A stretch of DNA of 64,000 nucleotides from Pedobacter chitinilyticus (lineage in GTDB: Bacteria; Bacteroidota; Bacteroidia; Sphingobacteriales; Sphingobacteriaceae): assembly GCF_003313385.1 (NCBI RefSeq), contig NZ_QMHN01000001.1:1166097-1230096 (forward strand), read 5' to 3'. Of the stretch, positions 42,982 to 52,393 are shown piece after piece. The notes under the pieces were generated by a model. It saw nothing but the letters and a program-made list of their open reading frames with translations. It was not told where the DNA came from and searched no databases. Within the stretch, counting starts at the first letter, position 1; each line of letters starts with the position of its first letter. Position numbers and translations under genes: made by a program.

Positions 42982-44523
42982 TTAATTGATAACCTTTGTT
43001 ACATCGGCCCTTCCTTCAATATCGGCCAAAGTTTTAGGCGTAAGTACAGGCTTATCTACACGTAGTGAGCCTACCCATTTTTTTGCAGTAGCATCATAAA
43101 CACCTCCCAAACAACTAAAACTATTCACCCCTGGATTTGCCCCCACTTTATTACTTGTAGTATTAGTTCCCTGTCCGTAAAAAGGTTGAAAAACAGCACC
43201 GTTATACCTCTTATATCGATCGTTATCGCATATGGCATAACCAACACCATCACCAAACAAACTACCACCTCCAGCATAAAAAACAACATCAGAAGGAATA
43301 GTGTTCAGATTAACATTTGTAGTTGCGAAAACAGCGATTCCACCTGCGTTACCAGTGTTAGCTAACAAGTTTGAAGTCTTAGTTCCTATGCCATCATCAC
43401 CATCCAAGTTGGCATATTGCTTGCTAACTACCCAATTAGCATTGCTAATATCAGTAGAGCCGTTTCCATTAATTACTTTATTCCCGCCAACATAAAAGAA
43501 AGTTCCCTTTGCCACAGTACCTCTGGTAATATTAAACTTATATGTCCTCAAATCACCTGTAACCCAACCATTAACAGGAAAACCAGTTGGCGTAGAAGCT
43601 CCAGCATTATTGGTAGTAATTAAACTAAAGTTCTTTTGCCTAAAGTCGAGATCTTGAGTTGCCATTAACTGTATGTATTCGAAATTAGCGTCTGTACTAG
43701 TTGGATCAGCAAAAAAGCCAGTAATAATAACAGGATTTGGACCCAGCGGTATGTTGGGGTCAACTGTAAGGCTGGTTGGGGTAAAATCGGCCTTAAAGCG
43801 TGGGTAAATTTGTTGAACACCTGAAGAAGATGGGATAATTAAACCCTTTATTATTGCTGAATATGGTAAAAATTCATTTTTAAAGTTTGCATTAGAACTT
43901 ACGTTCATCTGCATATCCCCAGAGCCTTCATTAAATATCTTCACACCCTCCACAGTCTCAATTCCAATATTAGGTTCAAAATTACAGTTATATATTAACG
44001 CCAAACAGCTTTCAAATCGTTCCGGATTAGATTTAAGATTTGAAGTTGAAACCTGAACTACTCTTAAATTTACCCCAGATGCCTTTTTTTCAATTTTGGC
44101 CGCCGTTAAACCTGTAATTTGCAGGATCCCATTCACACGCTTAAGAACCCCTCCCTCTATATTTACATGAATAGAATCACCAGGGATATAATTGGCAGCA
44201 GCAGCGCCAATATTTATAGCAATTCCTCTTAGCGAATCAACACTACCTCCTAAGTTCTTTGCATTCTGTACAAATAGCAAGCCTTGAGGTAAATTACCAG
44301 CCGAATGATCGGAAATGACCTGGCCTCTCAGATAAATTGCTTCACGGGTAGCCTCCTTGGTTAACGTCACATCACTTCCCCTGTATATTCTTCGTAAATC
44401 TAAATTTGCGATATAAGGACTAGGTGTACCTTCTATGATATTAATTTTATCATCCCTCTTACAACTAGACCAGATTGTTGCCAACGCAGCAAGTGCAACT
44501 ATATATTTTTTAAGATTTTTCAT
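42982..44523 (-). CDS. DUF5689 surface lipoprotein
   Basis: The 513-residue lipoprotein has a lipobox (ATIWSSC). The DUF5689 domain (about 35-230) contains YIANLDLRRIYRG, AIYLRGQVISDHSAGNLPQGLLFVQ and YIPGDSIHVNIEGGVLKRVNG. The C-terminal half (about 255-513) looks like a lamin-tail-type immunoglobulin fold (EYIQLMATQDLDFRQKNFSLITT). DUF5689 proteins are regular partners of SusC/SusD pairs in Bacteroidota. Its role is probably that of a surface glycan- or ligand-binding protein, analogous to SusE/F. It follows susD by 33 bases. Confidence 0.85.
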   Translation of the reverse strand: MKNLKKYIVALAALATIWSSCKRDDKINIIEGTPSPYIANLDLRRIYRGSDVTLTKEATREAIYLRGQVISDHSAGNLPQGLLFVQNAKNLGGSVDSLRGIAINIGAAAANYIPGDSIHVNIEGGVLKRVNGILQITGLTAAKIEKKASGVNLRVVQVSTSNLKSNPERFESCLALIYNCNFEPNIGIETVEGVKIFNEGSGDMQMNVSSNANFKNEFLPYSAIIKGLIIPSSSGVQQIYPRFKADFTPTSLTVDPNIPLGPNPVIITGFFADPTSTDANFEYIQLMATQDLDFRQKNFSLITTNNAGASTPTGFPVNGWVTGDLRTYKFNITRGTVAKGTFFYVGGNKVINGNGSTDISNANWVVSKQYANLDGDDGIGTKTSNLLANTGNAGGIAVFATTNVNLNTIPSDVVFYAGGGSLFGDGVGYAICDNDRYKRYNGAVFQPFYGQGTNTTSNKVGANPGVNSFSCLGGVYDATAKKWVGSLRVDKPVLTPKTLADIEGRADVTKVIN

Positions 44524-44556
44524 TACAATTTTTTTAATATTTAATGATGTGAAAAA

Positions 44557-46161
44557 CTATGGCTTTTGCCACCATACTAAAGTATTAATATCGTCGGCGC
44601 CTTGTGCAGCTATAGCATTCTTGTAATTGGTAGGATTAGTTGACTGAGTAATTGTAGGATAAAACAACCTAGCAGGCATTCTACCTCCATTCACCAAACC
44701 AGCTCCTTTTGGTAGTTGAGGATGCCCTGTACGTCTATATTCAAACCATTGTTGAAAATCGACCAAAAACATAGCATAGTATTTCTGCAGATGTATCATT
44801 TCCATTTTACTATTATTGCCATAAGTAGCATCATCTAACGGCAATGCGGGATTCCACAATAAATTATTTACAGTTAAATAATTAATGAAATTGGCGTCGG
44901 ATGTACTGGTCACAAAATTTGGTCTCCAATAATTAATAGCATCAGCTATACCTTTGTAATAAAAATTGCCTGCATCGCCATTAATCCAACCTTTTGCCGC
45001 CGCTTCAGCCTTTATAAAGCTTAGCTCGGCTACATTCATGATAATACCAGTATAGGCATCTCTTTGTAGATTGTATGATTTTTTACGAGGTGAGGTACCA
45101 GTACCATCTACATCATCATCAGCATTAAAATGTGCTAGTATACTTGTAATCGCATTTGGCACATAACCACTTGGAATACCTTCAACACCGTCAATACTCC
45201 AGCGCGATGTATAAGAAGGTGCTCCCATATTTATTACGCAAGGATGTCCCCAGCTCATCAGTTTACCTAAAAAGAAATCGCATAAACCTATAGCTCTAAA
45301 GTCATTAGGACGTATACTGGCCATAAAAGGTGAGGTATATAATGCCGCTGCAGAATTTGAACCAGTCCATAACAACCTGCCATTATCACCATTTGGATTG
45401 GTAGTACTTTGATCGTTATTTGTAATGACTGGATAGTTTGCTGGATTGATATCGATGATTTCCTTCATTTTAGCCACAGCAGCTGTAGCAGCTTCGGCCT
45501 TGCCAGAAACACGCAATAACAATCTTAGATATAGAGAATTTCCTAACTTACGCCACTTTGCAACATCTCCTTTATAAACGGGATCACTTTGAGGTGCAAT
45601 TGCCTTTCCAGTTTTAAGTAGATCATTGGCTTGCTCCAATTTTTTAAATAAATCCGCATAAATATCTTTCTGTTTATCAAAAGCCGGCTGCAGGTTATTT
45701 TTTCCGTCATTAGCTTGTGTGTAAGGAACATCACCATAAGTATCGGTCAATAACGAATACACCCACGCTTGAACTATAAGTGAAATACCTTGATAGGATT
45801 CGTTAAGGGTCTCCGGCTTACTTGCAATGTCATAAATGTCTTTTATGTTGGTTAAATTAACATACCAACCATTCCAAGTATTGTCTGCCTGCGTGCGTCT
45901 AACGTCGTATCTAAACACTCTACCTTCAGACTGGCTCACTTCAACAGTCACCTGCATTAATTCGTTATTAAAATTACGATTACGCAACATATTTGTCGAC
46001 ATCAAGTTCACCAGTGTTGGTGCCAAAAGCTGTTCGGGAGTAGCCGTAGGTTTACCTAATGGGTCTGTATTAACTTCATTAAAATCTTTCGTACATGAGA
46101 AAGTTGACAGACCGAAAGAGGCTAAAAGTATATATATAATATTTTTTCTATTTATTTTCAT
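44557..46161 (-). CDS. SusD/RagB-family outer-membrane lipoprotein (SusD-like type 2)
   Basis: The roughly 534-residue lipoprotein has a lipobox (GLSTFSC). The helical TPR scaffold of SusD-like type-2 proteins follows: FNEVNTDPLGKPTATPEQLLAPTLVN, QAWVYSLLTDTYGDVPYTQA, and the C-terminal QKYYAMFLVDFQQWFEYRRTGHPQL. It caps the partner SusC transporter and captures the substrate on the cell surface. The start at 46164 would be GTG directly before ATG, so the ATG at 46161 is preferred. It lies 11 bases after susC. The SusD type seen here is frequent in systems not tied to classical polysaccharide enzymes. Confidence 0.92.
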   Translation of the reverse strand: MKINRKNIIYILLASFGLSTFSCTKDFNEVNTDPLGKPTATPEQLLAPTLVNLMSTNMLRNRNFNNELMQVTVEVSQSEGRVFRYDVRRTQADNTWNGWYVNLTNIKDIYDIASKPETLNESYQGISLIVQAWVYSLLTDTYGDVPYTQANDGKNNLQPAFDKQKDIYADLFKKLEQANDLLKTGKAIAPQSDPVYKGDVAKWRKLGNSLYLRLLLRVSGKAEAATAAVAKMKEIIDINPANYPVITNNDQSTTNPNGDNGRLLWTGSNSAAALYTSPFMASIRPNDFRAIGLCDFFLGKLMSWGHPCVINMGAPSYTSRWSIDGVEGIPSGYVPNAITSILAHFNADDDVDGTGTSPRKKSYNLQRDAYTGIIMNVAELSFIKAEAAAKGWINGDAGNFYYKGIADAINYWRPNFVTSTSDANFINYLTVNNLLWNPALPLDDATYGNNSKMEMIHLQKYYAMFLVDFQQWFEYRRTGHPQLPKGAGLVNGGRMPARLFYPTITQSTNPTNYKNAIAAQGADDINTLVWWQKP

Positions 46162-46172
46162 CACCTTAATTA

Positions 46173-49100
46173 TTAAATGCCCACAACTAAACGTAAACCA
46201 AAATTCCTAGTTGATGGCAACTGCCCAACCTCAAAACCTTGCTGAATATCAGATCCAGACAACGTACCAAATTCAGGATCGAAACCTGGCCAAGGTGACC
46301 ATATAAATAGGTTACGACCATAGGCACTAAGCGTCATCTTAGTAAAGCCAATTCTTTGCAAAAATTTCTTATTAAATGTATAAGTAATGTTAGCCTCCCT
46401 AAATTTCAAATAATCTGTGCTATAGACACTTCCTTCAGCCTGATTATAACCTATCACTTCATAATAATTCTGTACATCAGTAGCTATTACATCATTCGGA
46501 CGGTAGGTTCCTAGATATTTACCTGAAGCATCCTTGTTTTCCAAAACTCCTTTCCCCAAAATACCATTATTTCTGCCTGGTAAAGTAAGCGTAGATTTTC
46601 CAAATCTTACTAATTGAGTAATGGTCATAGAGTGCCCCACAGCTCCTACTTGAGCATCAAATAGTACATTCATACCAAATTGCTTATAAGTTATACCTGT
46701 ACCAAAACTATACCTGAACAATGGCATAGTATTGCCCAAATATTTAACATTATTATCTATTCTTGGAGCCCCTGTACCCTCATCAAATACGACTTGCCCA
46801 TCCGGTGAACGCAAAAAGCCAGTACCATACAAATCGCCCATACTACCTCCCACTTGAGCAACTATCTGGCCTCCGTTACTGAAGCCACCAGTACGTAACA
46901 CTACCGCACTATCGGCCAATTCTTTGATTTTATTACGATTCGCAGTGAAGGTACCGTTAACCGTCCAACTAAAATTTTTAGTTTTTACTGGTGTACCATT
47001 CAATGCAATCTCAATTCCTTTATTATCTACACGCCCAACATTAAATACACCTATTGTATATCCAGTAGATCTGTCAATAATTCGATTAAGTATTTGATTT
47101 TTTGTATTGCCTGAGTAAACTGCAAAATCAAGATTTAATCGATTTTTAAACATTTTCAAATCCAAACCTAATTCTACAGTAGTAGTAATTAGCGGTTTAA
47201 GATTTGGGTTAGGCAGAATGGTTGGATTTGTTAGCGCATTCCCTGGATAAATACCGTTTGAAGCAATGAGGTAATTATACTCTGTGCGATAAGGTATAGT
47301 GCTGCCACTACCAACCTGAGCAATGGAAGCTCTAAACTTTGCAAGGTTTACAAACTTTGGCAGCTTCCAATAATCTGAAGCCACAAAAGCTAAACTAGCC
47401 GAAGGGTAAAAGAAACCCACATTATCTGTTCTCGTAATAGTAGCCAAGGTACTGTTCCAATCTTGACGAGCAGTTAAATCTAGATACAAATAGTTTTTAT
47501 ATGAAAAAGATAAGGCTGCGTAAAAACTGTTAATCCGATATCTAGCGGTATCTGGTACGTAAACCAAAGGATTTCTGTTATTATCCAATCTATAAACATT
47601 AGGAACTAACAACCCATCAGCACGCACCTCCAGTCTATCATATTGGTTACGCATTTGACTACCACCAACGCTGGCGTTAACATGAAAATCTTTGTTAATT
47701 TTTTTATCATATTTAACCATAAAATCAGCACTTATTTCATAAGAACGAATATTATTTACACGATAAGCTCCCTGAGCCCAACCTGTTCCATTAGCATCGA
47801 AAGGTCGCTTGGTTTCCCTTATATCCTTATTTAAATCTCCTGAAGCTCTAACCATCAAGCTTAAATCTTTTGTGAACCTATAGGTTGCCTGTATGTTACC
47901 TAGAAATCCATTACGGCGCTGGCCATTTAAATACTGTTCCGAAATGGCATAAGGTCCTTCAGGAAATGAAGTAGTTAAATTTGAAAACTGTTCAAACTCT
48001 TTACCTGGCGCCCAGTAATCCCTATACCAATCAGTATTAATATTAGGTTGCGAGAAAGCAAACCAGTACATTAAGGATTGATTTCCGAAACCAGTAGTAG
48101 GCAAATTATCCGCATGCCTATTACTGTATTGCGCTTTGATATTTATACTAAGTTTTTTTGTAATATTCGCATTGGCATTTAAAGCTACAGAAGTACGCTC
48201 TAGACCAGTATTTGGTACGATCCATTCATTCTCACCATGACTTGCGGTTAAACGCAAACCCACTTTCTTATAGGTACCATCTAAAGTAATGGAGTTTGTC
48301 TGCTCAAATCCCGTCACAAAAAAGGCATCTATAGGATCTTCGTAAGCCACAAATGGAGTAAGTTTAGTGCCAAGCGCTTTAGTTGTAGGATCATACTGAT
48401 AGAATTGCAATCCAACTCCTAGAGGTGGACCATAAGCTGCACTAGTTGCACCTGTACCCCATTGGTAAAAGTTCGCACCATCGTTACCTTGGCCAAATTC
48501 GGTCTGTCTATCTGGTTTACGGTTAACTTGCTCCCAAGCGCTATTTGAAGTAAGCGTAATACCAACAGTTTTTCTATTTTTAGTAGCCGATTTAGTAGTT
48601 ATAATAATTGCTCCATTAGCCCCTCTCTGACCATAAAGAGCAGAAGCCGCTGGTCCCTTTAACACCGTAACACTCTCTATATCTTCAGAATTCAAATCAT
48701 TCAAGCCACTGCCAAAATCCACCGGCATAATATCACCACCTGTACCGTAAGCACCTCCGCCTGTAGCCGCAGTTCTTCTAGAGCTACTTGAAGCTACCAC
48801 GCCATCAATTACAATCAAAGCTTCATTATCGCCCGTTAAGTTGTTCTCTCCCCTTAATATAATTTTATTAGATGCTGCTGGTCCACTATTACGAACTAAA
48901 TTTAGACCAGCAACCTTACCTGAAAGCGCATCTGTCCAGTTACTTGCAATTGCATTTGTAATTTGGGTGCTATCAACTGTAGTAACCGCATACCCTAAAG
49001 CTTTCTCTTCACGCTTAATACCAAGAGCCGTAACCACTACTGTATTCAATTCATTAGTAGAAGATTTCATACTAATAGAAACACCTGTTTGCGCATTAGC

Positions 49101-49484
49101 AAAAGTTCTGCTCACAGCGGCATAACCAATCATGGTAAAATTAACGGTAGTACCCTTAGCAATGGTAATACTGAAATCACCTCTGCTATCCGTTAATCCA
49201 AGCACCTTCTTTGTGTTATCGGTAATGCTAACGCCTGGTATACCAGTATTGTCGCCAGCATCAACTATAGTACCTTTTACCGTAATGTTTTGTGAAGAAG
49301 TTTGTGCCACTACATTTTGTAACAGTAAAAATTGAAAAAGCAAAACAAGTAGAAATGTAACGCTACTTACATTTCGATACTGCTTCTTCAAAATACCGAT
49401 TACAGAAAGCTGTGACTGCGGTTTGCTTTCGCATTCCGCGGCATGTAGGCACATGCGAGCCTTTTGAGTAATTGTTTTGTTCAT
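46173..49484 (-). CDS. SusC/RagA-family TonB-linked outer-membrane transporter
   Basis: The 1103-residue protein has an unusually long N-terminus: about 40 hydrophilic residues with two Cys precede the hydrophobic signal core (FLLVLLFQFLLLQNVVAQ). A CarboxypepD-regulatory-like domain (about 65-150), a plug (about 155-300) with IESVTVLKGPAASALYGQRGANG, and the beta-barrel follow. No STN (secretin/TonB) domain is seen, so it is not coupled to an anti-sigma factor and regulation must come from elsewhere. It imports a TonB-dependent ligand with the adjacent SusD; gene context points to glycerophosphodiesters or glycerol-phosphate polymers. Confidence 0.95.
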   Translation of the reverse strand: MNKTITQKARMCLHAAECESKPQSQLSVIGILKKQYRNVSSVTFLLVLLFQFLLLQNVVAQTSSQNITVKGTIVDAGDNTGIPGVSITDNTKKVLGLTDSRGDFSITIAKGTTVNFTMIGYAAVSRTFANAQTGVSISMKSSTNELNTVVVTALGIKREEKALGYAVTTVDSTQITNAIASNWTDALSGKVAGLNLVRNSGPAASNKIILRGENNLTGDNEALIVIDGVVASSSSRRTAATGGGAYGTGGDIMPVDFGSGLNDLNSEDIESVTVLKGPAASALYGQRGANGAIIITTKSATKNRKTVGITLTSNSAWEQVNRKPDRQTEFGQGNDGANFYQWGTGATSAAYGPPLGVGLQFYQYDPTTKALGTKLTPFVAYEDPIDAFFVTGFEQTNSITLDGTYKKVGLRLTASHGENEWIVPNTGLERTSVALNANANITKKLSINIKAQYSNRHADNLPTTGFGNQSLMYWFAFSQPNINTDWYRDYWAPGKEFEQFSNLTTSFPEGPYAISEQYLNGQRRNGFLGNIQATYRFTKDLSLMVRASGDLNKDIRETKRPFDANGTGWAQGAYRVNNIRSYEISADFMVKYDKKINKDFHVNASVGGSQMRNQYDRLEVRADGLLVPNVYRLDNNRNPLVYVPDTARYRINSFYAALSFSYKNYLYLDLTARQDWNSTLATITRTDNVGFFYPSASLAFVASDYWKLPKFVNLAKFRASIAQVGSGSTIPYRTEYNYLIASNGIYPGNALTNPTILPNPNLKPLITTTVELGLDLKMFKNRLNLDFAVYSGNTKNQILNRIIDRSTGYTIGVFNVGRVDNKGIEIALNGTPVKTKNFSWTVNGTFTANRNKIKELADSAVVLRTGGFSNGGQIVAQVGGSMGDLYGTGFLRSPDGQVVFDEGTGAPRIDNNVKYLGNTMPLFRYSFGTGITYKQFGMNVLFDAQVGAVGHSMTITQLVRFGKSTLTLPGRNNGILGKGVLENKDASGKYLGTYRPNDVIATDVQNYYEVIGYNQAEGSVYSTDYLKFREANITYTFNKKFLQRIGFTKMTLSAYGRNLFIWSPWPGFDPEFGTLSGSDIQQGFEVGQLPSTRNFGLRLVVGI

Positions 49485-49538
49485 AATTAATTTATATCGG
49501 GTTATTTACTAGTTTCAATTATAATTTCCCGATTGCCG

Positions 49539-49546
49539 CAAAACTA
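49539..49546 (-). promoter_or_regulatory. -7 element of the susC promoter
   Basis: The minus strand reads TAGTTTTG, which fits TAnnTTTG, 54 bases before the susC ATG. No good -33 TTTG was found at the usual distance. The spacer 49485-49863 contains only this promoter, the repeated GAAA boxes and the glpR terminator. Confidence 0.5.
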
Positions 49547-49590
49547 GGCTGCTTTTGTTAATTATATATTAACTAAGCATTAACCTATTT

Positions 49591-49802
49591 GAAACAATTC
49601 GCAATTACAATTTGTATTATTTGATTCAAATATAGAATAATAAACAATAAATAAAAACAAATTGAAACTAAAGAAAAATAATGATTTCTCAAAACAATTT
49701 GAAAATTACTCGGATTACACTACTAAAACAGCAACAAATGAATGAACAAAGGCTTAGTCAAAACCAAAAACACAAAATGAAAGAAAAACAAGAAACAATT
49801 CG
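49591..49802. promoter_or_regulatory. GAAACAATTCG boxes, candidate DeoR-family sites upstream of susC
   Basis: GAAACAATTCG occurs twice (49591-49601 and 49792-49802). Between them are further GAAA-bearing boxes (TTGAAACTAAAG, TTTGAAAATTAC, ATGAAAGAAAAACAAGAAAC) at irregular spacing. Read on the minus strand these are TTTC-rich sites like those bound by AgaR/GlpR-type DeoR proteins. A 60-codon K/Q-rich ORF here is not a credible gene. Confidence 0.4.
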
Positions 49803-49811
49803 AAAACAAAA

Positions 49812-49838
49812 TAAAAAAGCGCAATATTTCTATTGCGC
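49812..49838 (-). terminator. glpR-side terminator
   Basis: GCGCAATA (49819-49826) pairs perfectly with TATTGCGC (49831-49838) with a TTTC loop. On the minus strand a six-T tract follows (49818-49813). It lies 26 bases after the DeoR-type regulator stop and isolates it from the susC operon. Confidence 0.9.
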
Positions 49839-49863
49839 TCTTATTTTATGGAGATTTAGATAG

Positions 49864-50631
49864 CTAAACCATGGTAACTGTAATACCTAAGCCTTCTAAA
49901 TGATTGATCATCTGTTGAGAAATACCCCTATCGGTAATAATATGATCCACATCTTCAAAACCACATATTTTACCAAACCCTCTTTTACCAAACTTAGTTG
50001 AATCGGCCAACACGACTACTTTTTGAGAAACCTTGATCATTTGCCTATTCAGATGTGCTTCCATAGCATTGGTGGTTGTAAAACCATGCTCCAAATCAAT
50101 ACCATCTACACCCAAAAACAAAGTACTAAAGTAGAAATCTTGCAAAACCTGTTCTGCATAAGCTCCCATTACAGAAGAAGAGCTCTTTCTTAGCAAGCCG
50201 CCCAACTGGATCACTTCCACTTCTGGATTTCGTAAAAATTCAATAGATATATTTAAGGAGGAAGTTACTACTGTTATATTAAGGCCTGCAGGAATATTTT
50301 TAGCGAAATACAATAAGGTAGTACCCGAAGCAACCACAATAGAATCATTCTCTTTCAATAACTTAGTCGCAGCAATACCTATTTTGTTTTTCTCGTTCGA
50401 CTGCATCTTCTCCTTCTCGTTCACTGGACGATCAACCGCATAAGGATTATTCAAGGTTGCGCCACCATGTGTTCTGAAAAGAAGATTTTTATCTTCCAAT
50501 AATTTTAAATCTTTACGAATAGTAACTGAAGATACTTTTAGCTCTTTACAGAGTTCTACAACATTTATATATTGATCTTGCTGAATACGATTAAGTATAA
50601 ATTGGTGCCTTTCGGCCAGCGTCATGCTCAT
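49864..50631 (-). CDS. DeoR/GlpR-family transcriptional regulator
   Basis: The roughly 255-residue cytoplasmic protein has a DeoR HTH (AERHQFILNRIQQDQYINVVELCKELKVSSVTIRKDLKLLEDKNLLFRTHGGA, about 5-57) and a sugar-phosphate-binding DeoRC domain (about 75-240) with VASGTTLLYFAKNI and LGVDGIDLEHGFTT. Divergence from glpD makes glycerol 3-phosphate the likely effector and GlpR the likely role. The ORF could begin at 50682, but the first 17 residues look non-coding; MSMTLAERH at 50631 (or the Met two codons later) is preferred. Neighbouring TTTCG boxes are plausible operators. Confidence 0.88.
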   Translation of the reverse strand: MSMTLAERHQFILNRIQQDQYINVVELCKELKVSSVTIRKDLKLLEDKNLLFRTHGGATLNNPYAVDRPVNEKEKMQSNEKNKIGIAATKLLKENDSIVVASGTTLLYFAKNIPAGLNITVVTSSLNISIEFLRNPEVEVIQLGGLLRKSSSSVMGAYAEQVLQDFYFSTLFLGVDGIDLEHGFTTTNAMEAHLNRQMIKVSQKVVVLADSTKFGKRGFGKICGFEDVDHIITDRGISQQMINHLEGLGITVTMV

Positions 50632-50721
50632 AGCGTTTACATTTAATCGCAAGTTAATAATTAATATAAATACCCTTACCATATTTATTGTAGAAAAATA
50701 TTTTCATCAAAGTTTCTATTA

Positions 50722-50767
50722 TTTCGATTTTGATTACTTATAATTGCTTATTGTTTCGTTTTATTAC
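50722..50767. promoter_or_regulatory. paired TTTCG boxes, candidate GlpR operators before glpD
   Basis: TTTCGATTTTGATTAC (50722-50737) and TTTCGTTTTATTAC (50754-50767) are near-copies in direct orientation, 16 bases apart. They lie in the space between the divergent regulator and glpD. The TTTCRTTT-type core is known for DeoR-family (AgaR/GlpR-like) operators. Binding is inferred. Confidence 0.45.
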
Positions 50768-50776
50768 AATTTAGAC

Positions 50777-52369
50777 ATGCAAAGAATACACAAACATAAC
50801 TTGGTCGATAAATCTGAATGGGATGTAATTATTATAGGCGGAGGCGCAACGGGGCTTGGAACCGCATTAGATGCCGCGAGTAGAGGATTAAAAACCCTAT
50901 TGGTTGAACAAGCGGACTTTGCAAAAGGAACATCAAGCAGAAGCACCAAGTTAGTTCATGGCGGAGTGAGGTATCTTGCCCAAGGGGATATCGCACTGGT
51001 AAAACATGCTTTGAAAGAACGGGGTCTGATGCAAAAAAACGCTGCTCATTTAGTACATAAAGAGGAATTTCTTATACCGTGTTACGATTGGTTCTCCGTA
51101 GCCAAGTACCTTATAGGTTTGAAACTATATGATTGGTTAGCGGGACGTTTCAGTTTCGGAACTTCTAAGTTTTTCTCAAAAAGCGAAACCTTACATTTGA
51201 TGCCAGGCATTAAAGAGCAAGGCTTAAAGGGTTCTATCCGTTATTTTGACGGGCGTTTTGATGATGCAAGACTAGCCATTAACATTGCACAAACTGCAAA
51301 AGAGAATGGCGCCACTTTAGTGAACTACATGAAGGTGACTGGCCTACTTAAAAATGGTGGGCAAATTACTGGCATCACAGCTACTGACGCTATTACAAAC
51401 GAAATCTTCCATTTACATGGCAAAGTGGTGATCAATGCCACAGGAGTATTTGTAGATGAGATTTTACAGATGAGCAATGCCAAAGCCAAGAAAACCGTAA
51501 GACCAAGTCAAGGCGTACACATTGTATTGAAGAAAGAATTTCTAAACAGCGATTCGGCTTTGATGATTCCTAAAACTTCTGATGGCAGAGTACTTTTTGC
51601 CGTACAATGGCACAACCATTTATTGGTGGGCACTACCGACACACCCTTGGATGAGCACAGTTTGGAACCCAGAGCATTAAAAGAAGAAACAGATTTCATT
51701 TTAAATACAGCGGCCAGCTATTTCAAGACCAAACCTATAGAAAACGATATTCTGAGCGTTTTCTCTGGATTACGTCCACTAGCCGCCCCTACTGATAGCA
51801 ATTCCAACAGCACCAAAGAAATTAGCAGGGATCACAAGCTGATGGTTTCGGCAAAAGGCTTAATCACCATTACAGGTGGCAAATGGACCACCTATCGCCG
51901 TATGGCAGAAGAAACGGTCAACTTAGCCATCAAGGAAGCAGGGCTACCTCAAAAAGCTTGTCAAACTACTCAATTGGCGATTCACGGCTGCAATGAAAGT
52001 ACGGACCACAATTATCTGAATATTTACGGTACCGACAGATCAAATATAGAAGCACTAATCAAAAAAAGACCAGAGCTCGCTCAAAAACTACATCCTGATT
52101 TCCCGTATACTTTTGCAGAAATAGTATGGAGTACTAAAAATGAAATGGCCGAAACAGTAGAAGACATTTTAAGTAGACGCTTAAGGGTATTGATTATTGA
52201 TGCCAAAGCAGCGATAGAAATGAGCGCAACCGTAGCTGCTATCATGGCTAATGAGATCGGTGCCGATAAACAATGGGAAGATGAACAAGTAAAATCTTTT
52301 GTTAAATTAGCAGAAGGATATACTTACCAAATAAAAAACAAAAAGGAAAATCCCGTTTTAGCGGAATAG
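50777..52369 (+). CDS. glpD: aerobic glycerol-3-phosphate dehydrogenase/oxidase
   Basis: This 530-residue FAD enzyme oxidises glycerol 3-phosphate to dihydroxyacetone phosphate at the membrane and feeds electrons to quinone. The FAD site is VIIIGGGATGLGTALDAASRG (about 16-36), followed by SSRSTKLVHGGVRYLAQ, RYFDGRFDDARLAI, and GLRPLAAP near residue 330. The C-terminal GlpD extension is present. The track-like upstream start at 50744 is TTG; the ATG at 50777 is preferred. It is the first gene of glpD-glpK-glpF, with a 24-base gap to glpK. Confidence 0.95.
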   Translation: MQRIHKHNLVDKSEWDVIIIGGGATGLGTALDAASRGLKTLLVEQADFAKGTSSRSTKLVHGGVRYLAQGDIALVKHALKERGLMQKNAAHLVHKEEFLIPCYDWFSVAKYLIGLKLYDWLAGRFSFGTSKFFSKSETLHLMPGIKEQGLKGSIRYFDGRFDDARLAINIAQTAKENGATLVNYMKVTGLLKNGGQITGITATDAITNEIFHLHGKVVINATGVFVDEILQMSNAKAKKTVRPSQGVHIVLKKEFLNSDSALMIPKTSDGRVLFAVQWHNHLLVGTTDTPLDEHSLEPRALKEETDFILNTAASYFKTKPIENDILSVFSGLRPLAAPTDSNSNSTKEISRDHKLMVSAKGLITITGGKWTTYRRMAEETVNLAIKEAGLPQKACQTTQLAIHGCNESTDHNYLNIYGTDRSNIEALIKKRPELAQKLHPDFPYTFAEIVWSTKNEMAETVEDILSRRLRVLIIDAKAAIEMSATVAAIMANEIGADKQWEDEQVKSFVKLAEGYTYQIKNKKENPVLAE

Positions 52370-52393
52370 TTTTCCTAAACCAAAATATAAGCT

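Noticed and set aside
49681-49863. 60-codon plus-strand ORF upstream of susC
   Set aside because: Lysine/glutamine-rich, composed of GAAA-type boxes and a terminator; no family resemblance and no ribosome-binding context.
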